56,800 nucleotides of DNA from an archaeon (GCA_021796515.1 JAKACC010000004.1:1-56800), one strand, 5' to 3'. Counted from the first letter of the stretch, positions 38,541 to 48,317 are shown. A program made the numbers and translations. The notes: generated from the sequence alone by a model not told the origin.

Positions 38541-40589
38541 CTAACTGCCCAGCCGTCTTAAGAACCCGGGCTTGGACTCGTAGACCATCCCTTCTCTGAA
38601 CATCGTCCTGATCATCTTTTCGGCGTCTTCATCGGAGAACTTCGCCTTCATCAGTTCCTCCTTGAACACCCTCCTCTCCACGGCCTTCTTGTCCGTCCCC
38701 TCCAGGTTCTTGAGCACGTCGAGCGCAGACCTCAGGTTTTTTGTCTCTCCCACCGGCTTCCCGAGCTGGATACCGAAGTCGGTCTTCTTGGTCGCCGCGT
38801 CGGTGAGCACGTCCTGCACCATCCTGTTCATCAGAGCTATTGCGCCCAAGGCGTCTTCTTCAGAGACTTCCTCCTTCAGCAGCACTCTGGCGCGGGCGGT
38901 CGAAAGTCTGATCAGCGCCTCCAGGGTCCTGGGGGTCGGAGGGATCGAGTCCTCGGCTCCTCCTGCCTTCCTCAGCTGGAGATAGTAGTCCTTCAGCCTT
39001 TCCATGGCCTTCGGGGTCAGAGCCGGTGACACCCTCTTGACGTAGGTCAGGTATTTCTTGAGGAGGGTGAACTCGATGGGGGGCGCCGTGGCATAGGACT
39101 TCCTGGCATGGACCGCCAGGATGTGACTGGCGAGCATCTCGTCCTCAGACGGCGTCGGCTGGTCCCTGAAGACGAAAATGAGATCGAAGCGGCTGAGGAG
39201 CGGAAGGGGGAGGGTCCCTATGTTCTCGATTAGGTTCTGGTAGGGGTTGTACCTCCCGAGGACCGGGTTGCTGGCCGCGAGGATGGCTGTCCTTGCGTTG
39301 AGCGTCGCGTAGATCCCTCCCTTGGCTATGGTCACCGACTGCTGTTCCATCGCCTCGTGGAGCGAGGTCCTGTCTTCGGGTTTCATCTTCTCGAACTCGT
39401 CGATGGATGCAAGGCCCAGGTCAGCCAGGACCACCACCCCCGCCTCGAGCATCAGAACATTCTTCTCCCTGATCACTGCGGCAGTGAGCCCGGCTGCCGT
39501 GGTGCCCCGGCCCGAGGCATATAGCCCGCGGGGAGCGACCTGGGCGGCGAACTTCAGCATCTCGCTCTTCCCGGTGCCAGGGTCTCCTACGAAGAGCGTG
39601 TTGATGTCCCCTCTTAGTCTTGTCCCGTCGGGAAGCTGCGTCGCGCTCCCCCCCGCGAGGAGCAGGAGTATCGCCTCCTTCTCGGGGAGGTGCCCGAGGA
39701 TGACCGGGGCTATCGACTTCACTAACCTGTCATAGGCGTCGGGGGCGCCCGCGATCTTCCTGATCAGTTCCTCGTCCTCCTTGGTGACAAGGACCGCGTC
39801 CGGCTCTTTCCCCTTCACTTCGACGTGGTTACAGTCAATCTGGGACCTGAACAGCCTCGTCCTGACCTGGCCGACTGTGTAGTCTGGAACCGCCCTGACT
39901 ATGCCGGTGAGGACCACCCTGTCCCCGGGCCTGGCCATATTCACGATGTCCCCCTCTATGTTCACGTCGAAGAACTGCGGGAGCTGCCCCGGCGGGAGCT
40001 CTTCGGGGAGCTCCTGAATGCGGATGACCTGGAAGTCGATAAACCTGCTGTGCCTCCTGTCCAGCTCGAAGTTCCTCGCCTCTCCGCAGAGCTCACACTT
40101 CGGCGGCCTCTTCAGCATCAGGTCGTCCTGCTCTTGGTAGGTGAGGTGGCCGCTCGGGCAGACCCAGGCGGCATCTGTCATCATCGGCCTCAGCTCGGAG
40201 GTCCTCACGACCATCCCGGAGATCGCGAGCATGTGGTCGATGTATGAGATGTCCACCTTCCTCAGAGCGACCAGGTCGGAGAGCCCTCGGAGCCGTACCG
40301 ACAGTTCCCGCTTCACCCTGTCAGCATAGAGGGCGTTTTCGCTCCTCATGGTCTCGAAGGCGGCAATCTTGAAAGACGCGAGGGAAGAGTCCGGCTCCAG
40401 CAGGACCCTGTTCGCAAGGTCGTTGTTATACCTCAGCAGGTCCCCGAACTCGACTACGAGGGACTTACCCTCGGTCGAGATGAGTTGGGATATCTTTGCC
40501 CGGTACACGGGGTTACCTCCCCTGTCGGTGACCGACTTCAGAAAATCCTCGAACTGCTCAGACAGCTTTCCGCTCGCCAGGGTCGCCAT
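38541..40589 (-). CDS. mcm: MCM replicative helicase
   Basis: 682 aa when started at ATG 40589, which overlaps the GINS stop by one base (TAATG); the track start lies inside GINS. N-terminal domain with a zinc site (CPSGH...CELCGEAR), then AAA+: Walker A GDPGTGKS, Walker B SIDEFEKM, sensor ASNPVLGRYNP, Arg finger LSRFDLIF, and a C-terminal winged helix. It unwinds DNA at the fork as a hexamer with GINS. No intein is present here. Confidence 0.96.
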   Translation of the reverse strand: MATLASGKLSEQFEDFLKSVTDRGGNPVYRAKISQLISTEGKSLVVEFGDLLRYNNDLANRVLLEPDSSLASFKIAAFETMRSENALYADRVKRELSVRLRGLSDLVALRKVDISYIDHMLAISGMVVRTSELRPMMTDAAWVCPSGHLTYQEQDDLMLKRPPKCELCGEARNFELDRRHSRFIDFQVIRIQELPEELPPGQLPQFFDVNIEGDIVNMARPGDRVVLTGIVRAVPDYTVGQVRTRLFRSQIDCNHVEVKGKEPDAVLVTKEDEELIRKIAGAPDAYDRLVKSIAPVILGHLPEKEAILLLLAGGSATQLPDGTRLRGDINTLFVGDPGTGKSEMLKFAAQVAPRGLYASGRGTTAAGLTAAVIREKNVLMLEAGVVVLADLGLASIDEFEKMKPEDRTSLHEAMEQQSVTIAKGGIYATLNARTAILAASNPVLGRYNPYQNLIENIGTLPLPLLSRFDLIFVFRDQPTPSEDEMLASHILAVHARKSYATAPPIEFTLLKKYLTYVKRVSPALTPKAMERLKDYYLQLRKAGGAEDSIPPTPRTLEALIRLSTARARVLLKEEVSEEDALGAIALMNRMVQDVLTDAATKKTDFGIQLGKPVGETKNLRSALDVLKNLEGTDKKAVERRVFKEELMKAKFSDEDAEKMIRTMFREGMVYESKPGFLRRLGS

Positions 40590-41152
40590 TAAGTCGCCCC
40601 GCCTAAGAGACCCGTCTTCCACTCCTTCGAAAGGGATTGGGATAGGGCGAAGAAGGAGCCCTCCTCGGGGGTGAGCTTGTCCGATAGGGTGGACGCCGGG
40701 ACCGAGGAACTAGAGAGCGACAGGAGCTTGCTCAGCCTTATTCCGACCAGGTCGTAGCAGACCGCCCTCAGCCTCTCGAGTTCTTCCCTTCTCATCTTCC
40801 CCTCTCCCGAGGCGCCTCCCAGAGCCGCTAGCCTCCTTCTCATCCTGACGTAGAAGTCCTGCGGGAGCTTCGACAGCTGGAGGGGCCCCATCATCTTTTC
40901 CCTGCTCAACGCTCCGAATATCTCGCTCTCGAACGGCGCTTCAGCAGGCTCGGCGAGCCCCTGCTCCACCAGCTCGTCCACGACCCATCTGGGGAGGTCG
41001 AAGGAATCTCCCTGCCCGAGCTTCTCGGCATGGAAGTCTCCCACGTCAAGGCTCTCTACCGAGGACTTCATCTTCGTCCTCGCGGTCGCCAGCATGTACT
41101 CTCGTTCCCTCCGCTCGAGCATCTGCTTCAGGGTAATTTGCTCCTCAGACAA
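40589..41152 (-). CDS. GINS complex subunit (Gins51/15-like)
   Basis: The track ORF begins far upstream. TTG 41152 (187 aa) follows a TATA-like gtttattatc by about 32 nt and is preferred. Features: MLERREREYM helix, GDSFDLPRWVVDELVEQGLAE, LSKLPQDFYVRMRRRLAAL, LRAVCYDLVGIRLSKLLSL (helical A domain), and a terminal small domain LTPEEGSFFALSQSL. GINS activates MCM. It is first in a six-gene operon with mcm and hel308. Confidence 0.85.
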   Translation of the reverse strand: MSEEQITLKQMLERREREYMLATARTKMKSSVESLDVGDFHAEKLGQGDSFDLPRWVVDELVEQGLAEPAEAPFESEIFGALSREKMMGPLQLSKLPQDFYVRMRRRLAALGGASGEGKMRREELERLRAVCYDLVGIRLSKLLSLSSSSVPASTLSDKLTPEEGSFFALSQSLSKEWKTGLLGGAT

Positions 41153-41456
41153 ACCGAGCCCAGAAGTTCCCGTCTCGATAATAAACGTTCGGCGCCGTAT
41201 AACATGTTTCAGCGCACCCTCGTCCCACAAAAGGCTCGGCCGCAAAGCTCTACTCCGTCCACGACGCTTTCTGACCGGCCAGGTTTTTCCAGAGTCCGGG
41301 ATGGCTCGATCGCTCATTTCAGGGACGAAGGCACCGAGCTCAAGGACCTCGTCCGAGCCCGCAAGGCGCCCTCTGACCGCGCTGGCTTGGAACGGATAAA
41401 TACGAACGGCTGCCAAGTTCTTTCAGAGATCGTCTCTAGCCTCGGAGCCATCATCC
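41153..41456. other. Divergent intergenic region between gins and rfcS
   Basis: About 300 bp. It holds the gins TATA box (about 41179-41189) and a TATA-like ggataaata (41392-41400) that would place the rfcS transcript start about 33 nt before its TTG. A small agaga-tcg-tctct hairpin (41425-41437) lies at that expected start. The open frames here look like GC-rich chance ORFs. Confidence 0.4.
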
Positions 41457-42422
41457 TTGCCATTAGAAGACCTGATGTGGGTTGAGAAGTACCGCCCGTC
41501 ATCCCTGGAGGACCTTGTCGACCAGACCGCGGTGAAACAGAGGCTGATGGCCCTCCTAGTGAAGAAAGGGCAACTTCCACACCTACTCTTCGCGGGCCCC
41601 CCTGGGTCTGGGAAGACGTCCACGGCGGTCATCATTGCGAAGCAAATCCTGGGCGAGCACTGGCGTGACTACACCCTCTCCCTGAACGCGTCCGACGAGA
41701 GGGGGATTGACGTCGTACGGGAAAGGATCAAGACCTTCGCGAGGTTCGCAGACCGAAGGGAAGGGGTCCCCTACCGGCTGGTCATACTGGACGAGTCGGA
41801 CGAGATGACGTCAGACGGGCAGACGGCGTTGCGCAGGATAATGGAAGAGAATTCGGAGCACACCCGCTTCATCCTCATCTGTAACTACTCTTCGGGGATC
41901 ATCGAGCCTCTTCAGAGCAGGTGTGTCATCTTCAGATTCCAGCGCTATGACGAAGCATCCGTGACGGAACACCTGAAGTCGATATCCAAGAAGGAGAAGC
42001 TCAGGCATCAGGGAGACTCTGTGTTCGCCGCGATATACGAGGCGACTCAGGGCGACCTGAGGCAGGCCATCAACACGCTCCAGGCGGCTTCGGCCTCGGG
42101 GGAGCTGACCGTCGAGTCAGTAAAGGCCGTGACCGGAGCGGCGGTGAAGGGCCGCGTGGGAGCGGTGATCGAGGCCGCCCTCGGGGGGGACTTCGAAGCT
42201 GCCAGGACAAGGATGGTGGAGCTCACAAGGGTCTACGGCATCCCGGAAAGGGACTTCCTGAAGTACGCCTACGAAACCCTCGGCTCGATGAAAGGGTTCG
42301 ACCGGGCCAGGGCGGTATCCATATTCGCGGAGTACGACTTCCGCCTCGTCCAGGGCTCGCAGCCCGAACTCCAGCTGGCCGCCATGCTCGCCCAACTCGC
42401 CAGGCTGAAAAAGGAAGGCTAG
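41457..42422 (+). CDS. rfcS: Replication factor C small subunit
   Basis: A 321-aa AAA+ clamp-loader subunit. WVEKYRPSSLEDLV, Walker A GPPGSGKTS, Walker B VILDESDEMT (DESD instead of the usual DEAD), LNASDERGIDVVRERIK, sensor CNYSS, and the SRC motif LQSRC are present. Start TTG 41457; ATG 41475 (MWVEKYRP) is a plausible alternative. hisS follows after 1 nt. It works with RfcL (25872-27044). Confidence 0.94.
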   Translation: MPLEDLMWVEKYRPSSLEDLVDQTAVKQRLMALLVKKGQLPHLLFAGPPGSGKTSTAVIIAKQILGEHWRDYTLSLNASDERGIDVVRERIKTFARFADRREGVPYRLVILDESDEMTSDGQTALRRIMEENSEHTRFILICNYSSGIIEPLQSRCVIFRFQRYDEASVTEHLKSISKKEKLRHQGDSVFAAIYEATQGDLRQAINTLQAASASGELTVESVKAVTGAAVKGRVGAVIEAALGGDFEAARTRMVELTRVYGIPERDFLKYAYETLGSMKGFDRARAVSIFAEYDFRLVQGSQPELQLAAMLAQLARLKKEG

Positions 42423-42423
42423 C

Positions 42424-43713
42424 TTGGACCTCGCCCTTCCGAGGGGAGTCGACGACATCGAGCCCTCCACCTACGCGGTCCACGCAAGGATCAAGGACGC
42501 CTTCGATGAAGCATCGCGGCTCTACAACTTCCAGGCGATGGAGCCCGCGTCGCTAGAGCACCTGGCCGTCCTCAGGGTGAAGAGCGGGGAAGCCATAGAC
42601 AAGGAGATCTACTCTTTCAAGGACAAAGGGGGACGGGACATCGGGCTCCGCTTCGACCTGACCATAGGGATCACGAGGTACGTCTGCTCCCGAAAGGGGG
42701 TACGGCTCCCCGTGAAGCTCTCGGCCTTCGGCGGGATCTGGAGGTACGATGAACCTCAGTATGGCAGGTACAGGTGGGCGCACCAGTGGGACTTGGAGAT
42801 GTTCGGGCCCCCGTCCGTCGAAGCCGACGCCGAGGTGATCGACGCGGCCTCGGCCATACTCAGGCTGGCGGGCCTCGCGGAGACGACTGTCAAGGTGGGG
42901 GACAGGCGCATGGTGGAGGAGTTCATCCGGAAGAAGATAGGGATCTCAGAAGAGGAGAGCGTCCTCGACCTGATGCGGGCCCTGGACAAGGTAGAGAAGA
43001 AGCCCCCTGAGGAGCTCACGGACGAGTACGTCCAACGGGGGTTCGGAACAGAGCAGGTGGAGAAGCTCCTGGAGTTCGGCAGGCTGCGCGGAAAGCCTGA
43101 CGACATCCTCGCCAGGGCTCAAGAGTTCAGGCTCGAGTCGGCGGGGGACCTTGCCGCCCTCGCGGACATGCTCGACTCGAGGGGGGTGAGGAACGTCGAG
43201 TACAACATGAGCATAGTGAGGGGGATCGACTACTACACCGGGATCGTGTTCGAAGCGGTCGACAGCAGGAACCCCCGGCTCGGGTCCCTTTTCGGCGGCG
43301 GGAGGTACGACGCCCTCCCCAGGCTGTTCGGGCGCCCTGACCTGTCCGCGACCGGAGCTGCGGGGGGAGTGGAGCGCATGGCCATCTCCATGTCTGCCCA
43401 GGCCAGGCCCCCAGGACTCCTCGCCTACGTCGCGGTCGCAGGAGACGGCTTCATTGGCGAGGCCCTGAAAGTGAGAAGGGCAGCGATCGATGGCGGAATC
43501 CCGTGTGAGATGTCGCTCCAGCGCAAGTCTCTCTCGAAGCAGATGGAGGACGCGAGCCGCCTCGGCGCTTCATGGGTCATCATCCTCGGGGAGAGGGAGG
43601 CAAAGGCGGGCTCGGTCACGATACGGGACATGGACAGCCGCAAGGAAGAGCTGGTCCCCCTCGAAGAGGCCCTCAGACGCATGGCCGCCGGTCCCGGCCG
43701 GCGTAATCTTTAA
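42424..43713 (+). CDS. hisS: Histidyl-tRNA synthetase
   Basis: A 429-aa class II synthetase. Motif 1 region PRGVDDIEP, motif 2 GGIWRYDEPQYGRYRWAHQW, the histidine-binding RGIDYYTGIVFEAVD, GGGRYDALP, motif 3-like TGAAGGVERM, and a C-terminal anticodon domain (ISMSAQARPPGLL onward). The motif 2 tail (WAHQWDLE) differs from the bacterial REF-Q consensus. The start is TTG 42424, 1 nt after rfcS. Confidence 0.93.
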   Translation: MDLALPRGVDDIEPSTYAVHARIKDAFDEASRLYNFQAMEPASLEHLAVLRVKSGEAIDKEIYSFKDKGGRDIGLRFDLTIGITRYVCSRKGVRLPVKLSAFGGIWRYDEPQYGRYRWAHQWDLEMFGPPSVEADAEVIDAASAILRLAGLAETTVKVGDRRMVEEFIRKKIGISEEESVLDLMRALDKVEKKPPEELTDEYVQRGFGTEQVEKLLEFGRLRGKPDDILARAQEFRLESAGDLAALADMLDSRGVRNVEYNMSIVRGIDYYTGIVFEAVDSRNPRLGSLFGGGRYDALPRLFGRPDLSATGAAGGVERMAISMSAQARPPGLLAYVAVAGDGFIGEALKVRRAAIDGGIPCEMSLQRKSLSKQMEDASRLGASWVIILGEREAKAGSVTIRDMDSRKEELVPLEEALRRMAAGPGRRNL

Positions 43714-43743
43714 TGAAAGGCCCCAGCCGTAACGTGGACTGAA

Positions 43744-43974
43744 ATGGAGCGGGCGATAGTCCTTGTCAACCTCAGCCCAGGCGCCGAGGAGCAGAGCATC
43801 TCGGCCCTGAAGGGGATTTCGGGGATAAAGTCAGTCTACCAGCTTTACGGACTGTACGACCTGCTGGTGATGGTTGAGGGGGCCGACGACCAGACAGTGA
43901 AGTCGATCATCGCAGAGAACCTGAGGTCGAAACCAGGGGTGGTCTCTACCATCACGATGAAGATACTGGCCTAG
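43744..43974 (+). CDS. Stand-alone Lrp/AsnC ligand-binding (RAM) domain protein
   Basis: A 76-aa protein consisting only of the RAM fold: AIVLVNLSPGAEEQSISALKG, VYQLYGLYDLLVMVEG, SIIAENLRSKPGV. It has no HTH. Such proteins bind amino acids and can modulate Lrp-type regulators. The neighbouring genes downstream are threonine catabolism enzymes, so a link to amino-acid sensing is possible. A TATA-like tctttaatg is about 34 nt upstream. Confidence 0.85.
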   Translation: MERAIVLVNLSPGAEEQSISALKGISGIKSVYQLYGLYDLLVMVEGADDQTVKSIIAENLRSKPGVVSTITMKILA

Positions 43975-44015
43975 CCATGAACCCTTAAACAGCTTGGGCA
44001 TTCAGGCCGCAAGGG

Positions 44016-44972
44016 TTGCCACCCAAGGTCCTCGTAACGGGATCAGCTGGACAGATAGGAGCCGAGCTCGTCCCCCACCTCCGGTCTTTTTATGGTGACG
44101 CCAATGTGGTGGCAGCGGTCCACAAGGCCGCCGGCCCCCCTTCGCTAAACGACGGCCCGGTGATAACTTTGGACACAGACGACCCCGACGCCGTAGCCTC
44201 GGCCGTGAGGGACACCGGCGCGGACACGGTCTACCACCTGGCCGCCCTCCTTTCGGCGACCGGAGAGAAGGACCCGCAGCTAGCCTGGAAAGTGAACATG
44301 GACGGGCTCAGGAACGTCCTCGAAGCTTCCAGGAAAGGCGGGGTCTCGAGGGTGTTCTGGCCGAGCTCCATCGGGGCATTCGGCCCTGACGCCCCGCGCA
44401 AGGACGCCCCCCAGAACGCCCCATTGAATCCCACCACCATCTATGGCGTAACCAAGGTGGCCGGAGAGCTCCTTTGCAACTACTACTTCGTGAAGTACGG
44501 GCTGGACGTGAGGTGCCTCCGTTATCCGGGGCTCATAAGCAACGTGACCCCGCCGGGGGGTGGGACCACGGACTACGCCGTCGAGATCTTCTACGAGGCG
44601 ATACGGAAGGGTTCCTACAGCTGTTTCCTGAGAGAGGACACAGTACTCCCGATGATGTACATGCCGGACGCTCTGAAAGCTACCGTGCTCATCATGGAAG
44701 CCGATCCTTCAAGGGTCATACGTCACTTGGGGTACAACCTTGCGGCGTTCAGCTTCTCGGCTGGGGAGCTGGCCGCGGAGATCAGGAAGAGGATTCCCGG
44801 GTTCAGAGTGAGCTACGCCCCTGACTCCCGCCAGAAGATCGCCGACTCCTGGCCTATGTCCATCGACGACTCCGAGGCACGAAAGGACTGGGGATGGAGT
44901 CCTGGTTACGACCTTCAGGGGATGGTCTCGGACATGCTCACGAAGCTGAAAGCCCGGCTCGCTCTCCGCTAG
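44016..44972 (+). CDS. tdh: L-threonine 3-dehydrogenase (SDR/epimerase type)
   Basis: A 318-aa extended SDR. NAD site VLVTGSAGQIGAELVPHL, catalytic SSIGAF and YGVTK. The segment TTDYAVEIFYEAI with DTVLPMMYMPDA is characteristic of the epimerase-like L-threonine dehydrogenases, which yield 2-amino-3-ketobutyrate. The TTG start at 44016 is about 29 nt from a TATA-like cttaaac, implying a leaderless transcript. The next gene encodes the pathway partner, Kbl. Confidence 0.88.
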   Translation: MPPKVLVTGSAGQIGAELVPHLRSFYGDANVVAAVHKAAGPPSLNDGPVITLDTDDPDAVASAVRDTGADTVYHLAALLSATGEKDPQLAWKVNMDGLRNVLEASRKGGVSRVFWPSSIGAFGPDAPRKDAPQNAPLNPTTIYGVTKVAGELLCNYYFVKYGLDVRCLRYPGLISNVTPPGGGTTDYAVEIFYEAIRKGSYSCFLREDTVLPMMYMPDALKATVLIMEADPSRVIRHLGYNLAAFSFSAGELAAEIRKRIPGFRVSYAPDSRQKIADSWPMSIDDSEARKDWGWSPGYDLQGMVSDMLTKLKARLALR

Positions 44973-45009
44973 CTTCGGGGAAAGGCGTTTAACCGCTCTC
45001 ACGCCCCCG

Positions 45010-46233
45010 GTGACGGAAGCCATGAGAGACCCTACAACTTTCCTCCGTCAGGAGTACGAAGACCTCGTCCGCCAGGAGCTGGACTGGAAGCTGAGGGTAC
45101 TCGGCGGGCCGAGCGCCCCCTGGTGCACGGTGGACGGGAAGCGGGTCCTGATGTTCTGCTCTAACAACTACCTCGGGCTCAGCAACCACCCTAAACTGAA
45201 GGCCGCCGCAGTGGACGCCATCAACACGCACGGCGCAGGTTCTGGTTCGGTCCGGCCCATCGCAGGGAACATGGATCTTCACGTTGAGCTGGAGAGGCGG
45301 CTGGCGAGGTTCAAGGACGCCGAAGCGTCTCTGGTGTACCAGACGGGCTTCGCCGCCAACGCAGGGCTGATCCCGCAACTCGCGGGAAAAGGCGACGTGA
45401 TTATCAGCGACGAGCTCAACCATGGAAGCATCATCGACGGCGTCAGGCTCTCGGCAGCAGAGAGGAAGGTGTACAAGCACTCCGACACCGGTGACCTGGC
45501 AAGGGTCCTTGAGGAGGCGGAGCGCGCCGCTCCGCAGTTCAGGCGAATCCTGATAATCACCGACGGGGTCTTTTCGATGGACGGGGACATCGCCCCCTTG
45601 GACAAGGTGGCGTCACTGGGAGCTGAGCACGGGGCCATGGTGTATGTGGATGACGCCCATGGGGAGGGGGTGTTGGGAGAAGGAGGGAGGGGCATCGTTT
45701 CGCACTTCCGCCTTGGAAGAGACAAGGTCCACGTGGAGATGGGGACGTTCTCCAAGGCCTTCGGGGTGGTCGGCGGCCACGTCTCGGGGTCCCGCGACCT
45801 TGTCAACTTCGCCTACAACAAATCCCGGACCTGGCTTCTGAGCGGCTCGCACCCTCCGGGAGTGGCCGCCGCCTGCCTGGCCGCCGTGGACGTCCTCGAG
45901 AAAGAGCCGCAGCACGTCCAGAGACTCTGGGAGAACACACGCTACTTCAAGAAGGCGATGAAGGACCTCGGGTTCGACCTAGGCAGGAGCGAGACCCCCA
46001 TCACGCCCGTGATGGTCGGCGAGAGCGGCAAAGCCAAGAAGCTAAGCTCCAGGCTCTTTGAAATCGGCGTGTTCGCCCTCCCCATCGTGTATCCTATGGT
46101 CGCGCAGGGGAAGGCGAGGATAAGGACAATAATGAACGCCGCTCTCTCAAAAGAGGACCTCGACTTCGCTATAGGCGCCTTCGAGAAGGCAGGAAGGGAG
46201 TTGGAGCTCATCCCGGCCAGGAAAGCAGCCTAG
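45010..46233 (+). CDS. kbl: 2-amino-3-ketobutyrate CoA ligase (glycine C-acetyltransferase)
   Basis: A 407-aa alpha-oxoamine synthase (PLP fold type I). VLMFCSNNYLGLSNHP, GSGSVRPIAGNMDLHVELE, VYVDDAHGEGVLGEGGRG, and the PLP lysine in GTFSKAFGVVGG are present. It cleaves 2-amino-3-ketobutyrate with CoA to glycine and acetyl-CoA, completing threonine degradation with Tdh. 8-amino-7-oxononanoate synthase is the alternative, but the adjacent tdh favours Kbl. The start is GTG 45010 or ATG 45022; a TATA-like gtttaacc is near 44988. Confidence 0.9.
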   Translation: MTEAMRDPTTFLRQEYEDLVRQELDWKLRVLGGPSAPWCTVDGKRVLMFCSNNYLGLSNHPKLKAAAVDAINTHGAGSGSVRPIAGNMDLHVELERRLARFKDAEASLVYQTGFAANAGLIPQLAGKGDVIISDELNHGSIIDGVRLSAAERKVYKHSDTGDLARVLEEAERAAPQFRRILIITDGVFSMDGDIAPLDKVASLGAEHGAMVYVDDAHGEGVLGEGGRGIVSHFRLGRDKVHVEMGTFSKAFGVVGGHVSGSRDLVNFAYNKSRTWLLSGSHPPGVAAACLAAVDVLEKEPQHVQRLWENTRYFKKAMKDLGFDLGRSETPITPVMVGESGKAKKLSSRLFEIGVFALPIVYPMVAQGKARIRTIMNAALSKEDLDFAIGAFEKAGRELELIPARKAA

Positions 46234-46381
46234 GGCCATTCCTCGGGTACGCCTCCCTGCACCCTCTCCCGGGCTTCTGGCGCCGTCGGCCGCACGCACG
46301 GTCGTAGCCGGCCCCAGGCCCACCGCCCTGCCGCTCCTTGCGCACAGGTTAAGAGCGCTTGGCGCGCAGGCTCCCAACGCT

Positions 46382-46804
46382 GTGCCGTTCAGGTACCTCC
46401 CAGATGTCGCCCTCGCAGACGTCGCTTTCGAAGCCGAGTCCGACTCGATTGACGGCCTCTTCGAAACGTGCGCTCTCGCCGTTACGGACGTCATGGTCGA
46501 CCCCAAGACCTTGAAGGGGGGCACCGCGAAGAACTTCTCGCTGGAAGCCCAAGACCTCGACAGGCTTCTCTATGACTTCCTCACTGAGCTCATCATCTCG
46601 AAGGACGTCGATTCCCTCCTCTTCAGGGAGTACAGCGTCAAGGTCGATCCAGGTGGCCGGTCCCTCACGGCGCAGGCGAGGGGGGATGCGATAGACAGGG
46701 AGCGCCACTCCCTCCGCAACGACGTCAAGGCCGTGACCATGCACCTCTTCGGAGTGAGCCAGGTCGGGCCTCGGTGGAAGGCTACCGTCGTCCTCGACAT
46801 CTGA
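46382..46804 (+). CDS. Archease
   Basis: A 140-aa archease, the activator of RtcB RNA ligase. PDVALADVAFEAESDSIDGLFETCALAVTDVMVD, DLDRLLYDFLTELI, and the C-terminal DVKAVTMHLFGV are family segments with acidic metal-binding residues. The usual YDHTAD opening is altered to YLPDVALAD. The start GTG 46382 has a TATA-like ggttaagag about 34 nt upstream. It directly precedes rtcB. Confidence 0.88.
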   Translation: MPFRYLPDVALADVAFEAESDSIDGLFETCALAVTDVMVDPKTLKGGTAKNFSLEAQDLDRLLYDFLTELIISKDVDSLLFREYSVKVDPGGRSLTAQARGDAIDRERHSLRNDVKAVTMHLFGVSQVGPRWKATVVLDI

Positions 46805-46859
46805 GCCCTCTAAACGCTTAAAGAATCAACGCGGCTGCAGCGGGCAAGGGTGGTTCTGC

Positions 46860-48317
46860 GTGGCACAGGCGAGCTCGTTCAAGCAGGTTTCTGACGTCTC
46901 CTGGGAGATTCCCACCACCTACAAGCAGGGGATGAGGGTCCCCGCCAGAATCTACGCCACTAGGAAACTCCTCGAGGCCATGGACAACGGGGTGATAGAG
47001 CAGGTGACCAACGTGGCATGCCTCCCGGGGATAGTCCGCTACGCTTACGCCATGGCTGATGCCCACTGGGGATACGGCTTCCCCATAGGCGGGGTTGCGG
47101 CATTCGACGTCGAAAAGGGCGTAATCTCACCTGGAGGAATAGGTTTCGACGTGAACTGTGGAATGCGCCTCATCAGGACGAATCTACGGTATTCTGAGGT
47201 CAAACCAAAGATAAAAGAGCTGGTAGACCTCATTTTCAACCTGGTCCCCGCCGGAGTGGGGGTAAAGGGATTCCAAAACTTCGCTCAGGGGCAGATGGGG
47301 GATATCACTTCTCTTGGGGTCAAGTGGTGCGCGGAGCACGACCTCGCCTGGGACGACGACCCTGCCCACGTCGAAGAAGGAGGGTACATCAAAGGGGCCG
47401 ACATCTCGAAGGTGAGCAGGCAGGCCATGAGCCGGGGGGTGAGCCAGTTCGGGACCCTCGGCTCTGGGAACCATTACCTCGAGATCCAGGTCGTGGACCC
47501 GGCGAGGTTCTTCGACCCCGACCTCGCGAAGGGGTTCGGGATCGTCCACGACGATCAGGTCGTCGTAATGATCCACTGCGGGAGCCGAGGGTTCGGGCAC
47601 CAGATCTGCACCGACTACCTCAGGAACTTCGAGTCCAGCATGCGCCGATACGACATCCAGGTGAGGGACAGAGACCTGGCCTGCCTCCCGTTCGACTCCA
47701 GGGAGGCGAAGGACTACTACTCCGCGATGGTCTGCGCAGCCAACTTCGCCTTCGTCAACAGGCAGATCATAGTCAACAGGGTCAGGGAAGCCTTCTCCAA
47801 GGTCTTCCATCGAGACGCCGAGTCCCTCGACATGCACCTGATCTATGATGTCTGTCACAACATAGCCAAGGTGGAGCGGCACAGCTACGAAGGGTTCAAC
47901 GGGGAACTCCTGGTCCACAGGAAGGGGGCGACGAGGAGCTTCGGCCCTGGTCACCCAGACATCCCCGCCCCCTACAGAGAGGTGGGCCAGCCGGTCATCA
48001 TCGGAGGGTCCATGGAGACCGGGTCCTACCTTCTGGTGGGGACCAAGAAGGCGATGGAGGAGACCTTCGGCTCCACTGCCCACGGGTCAGGGAGGACCAT
48101 GTCTAGGACCGCGGCAAAACGCGAGGTCCGCGGGGCCGAGCTACAGAAGAAGATGCTCGACAGGGGGATATACGTGAAGGCCGCGACCATGGACGGCCTG
48201 GCCGAGGAGGCGGGGATGGCCTACAAAGACATCTCCGAGGTGGTGGAGACCATGGACAGGGCCGGGATCTCTAGGAAGGTCGTGGCACTGCGTCCAGTGG
48301 GCAACATCAAGGGGTAA
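46860..48317 (+). CDS. rtcB: RNA-splicing ligase RtcB
   Basis: A 485-aa ligase joining 2',3'-cyclic phosphate and 5'-OH RNA ends after tRNA intron removal. GIGFDVNCGMR (metal Cys), GSGNHYLE, HCGSRGFGHQI, RKGATRSFGPGHPDIP and the guanylylated His in TAHGSGRTMSR are present. The start is GTG 46860, after a TATA-like gcttaaag about 40 nt upstream. It is adjacent to archease and shares the window with endA and two intron-bearing tRNAs. Confidence 0.96.
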   Translation: MAQASSFKQVSDVSWEIPTTYKQGMRVPARIYATRKLLEAMDNGVIEQVTNVACLPGIVRYAYAMADAHWGYGFPIGGVAAFDVEKGVISPGGIGFDVNCGMRLIRTNLRYSEVKPKIKELVDLIFNLVPAGVGVKGFQNFAQGQMGDITSLGVKWCAEHDLAWDDDPAHVEEGGYIKGADISKVSRQAMSRGVSQFGTLGSGNHYLEIQVVDPARFFDPDLAKGFGIVHDDQVVVMIHCGSRGFGHQICTDYLRNFESSMRRYDIQVRDRDLACLPFDSREAKDYYSAMVCAANFAFVNRQIIVNRVREAFSKVFHRDAESLDMHLIYDVCHNIAKVERHSYEGFNGELLVHRKGATRSFGPGHPDIPAPYREVGQPVIIGGSMETGSYLLVGTKKAMEETFGSTAHGSGRTMSRTAAKREVRGAELQKKMLDRGIYVKAATMDGLAEEAGMAYKDISEVVETMDRAGISRKVVALRPVGNIKG

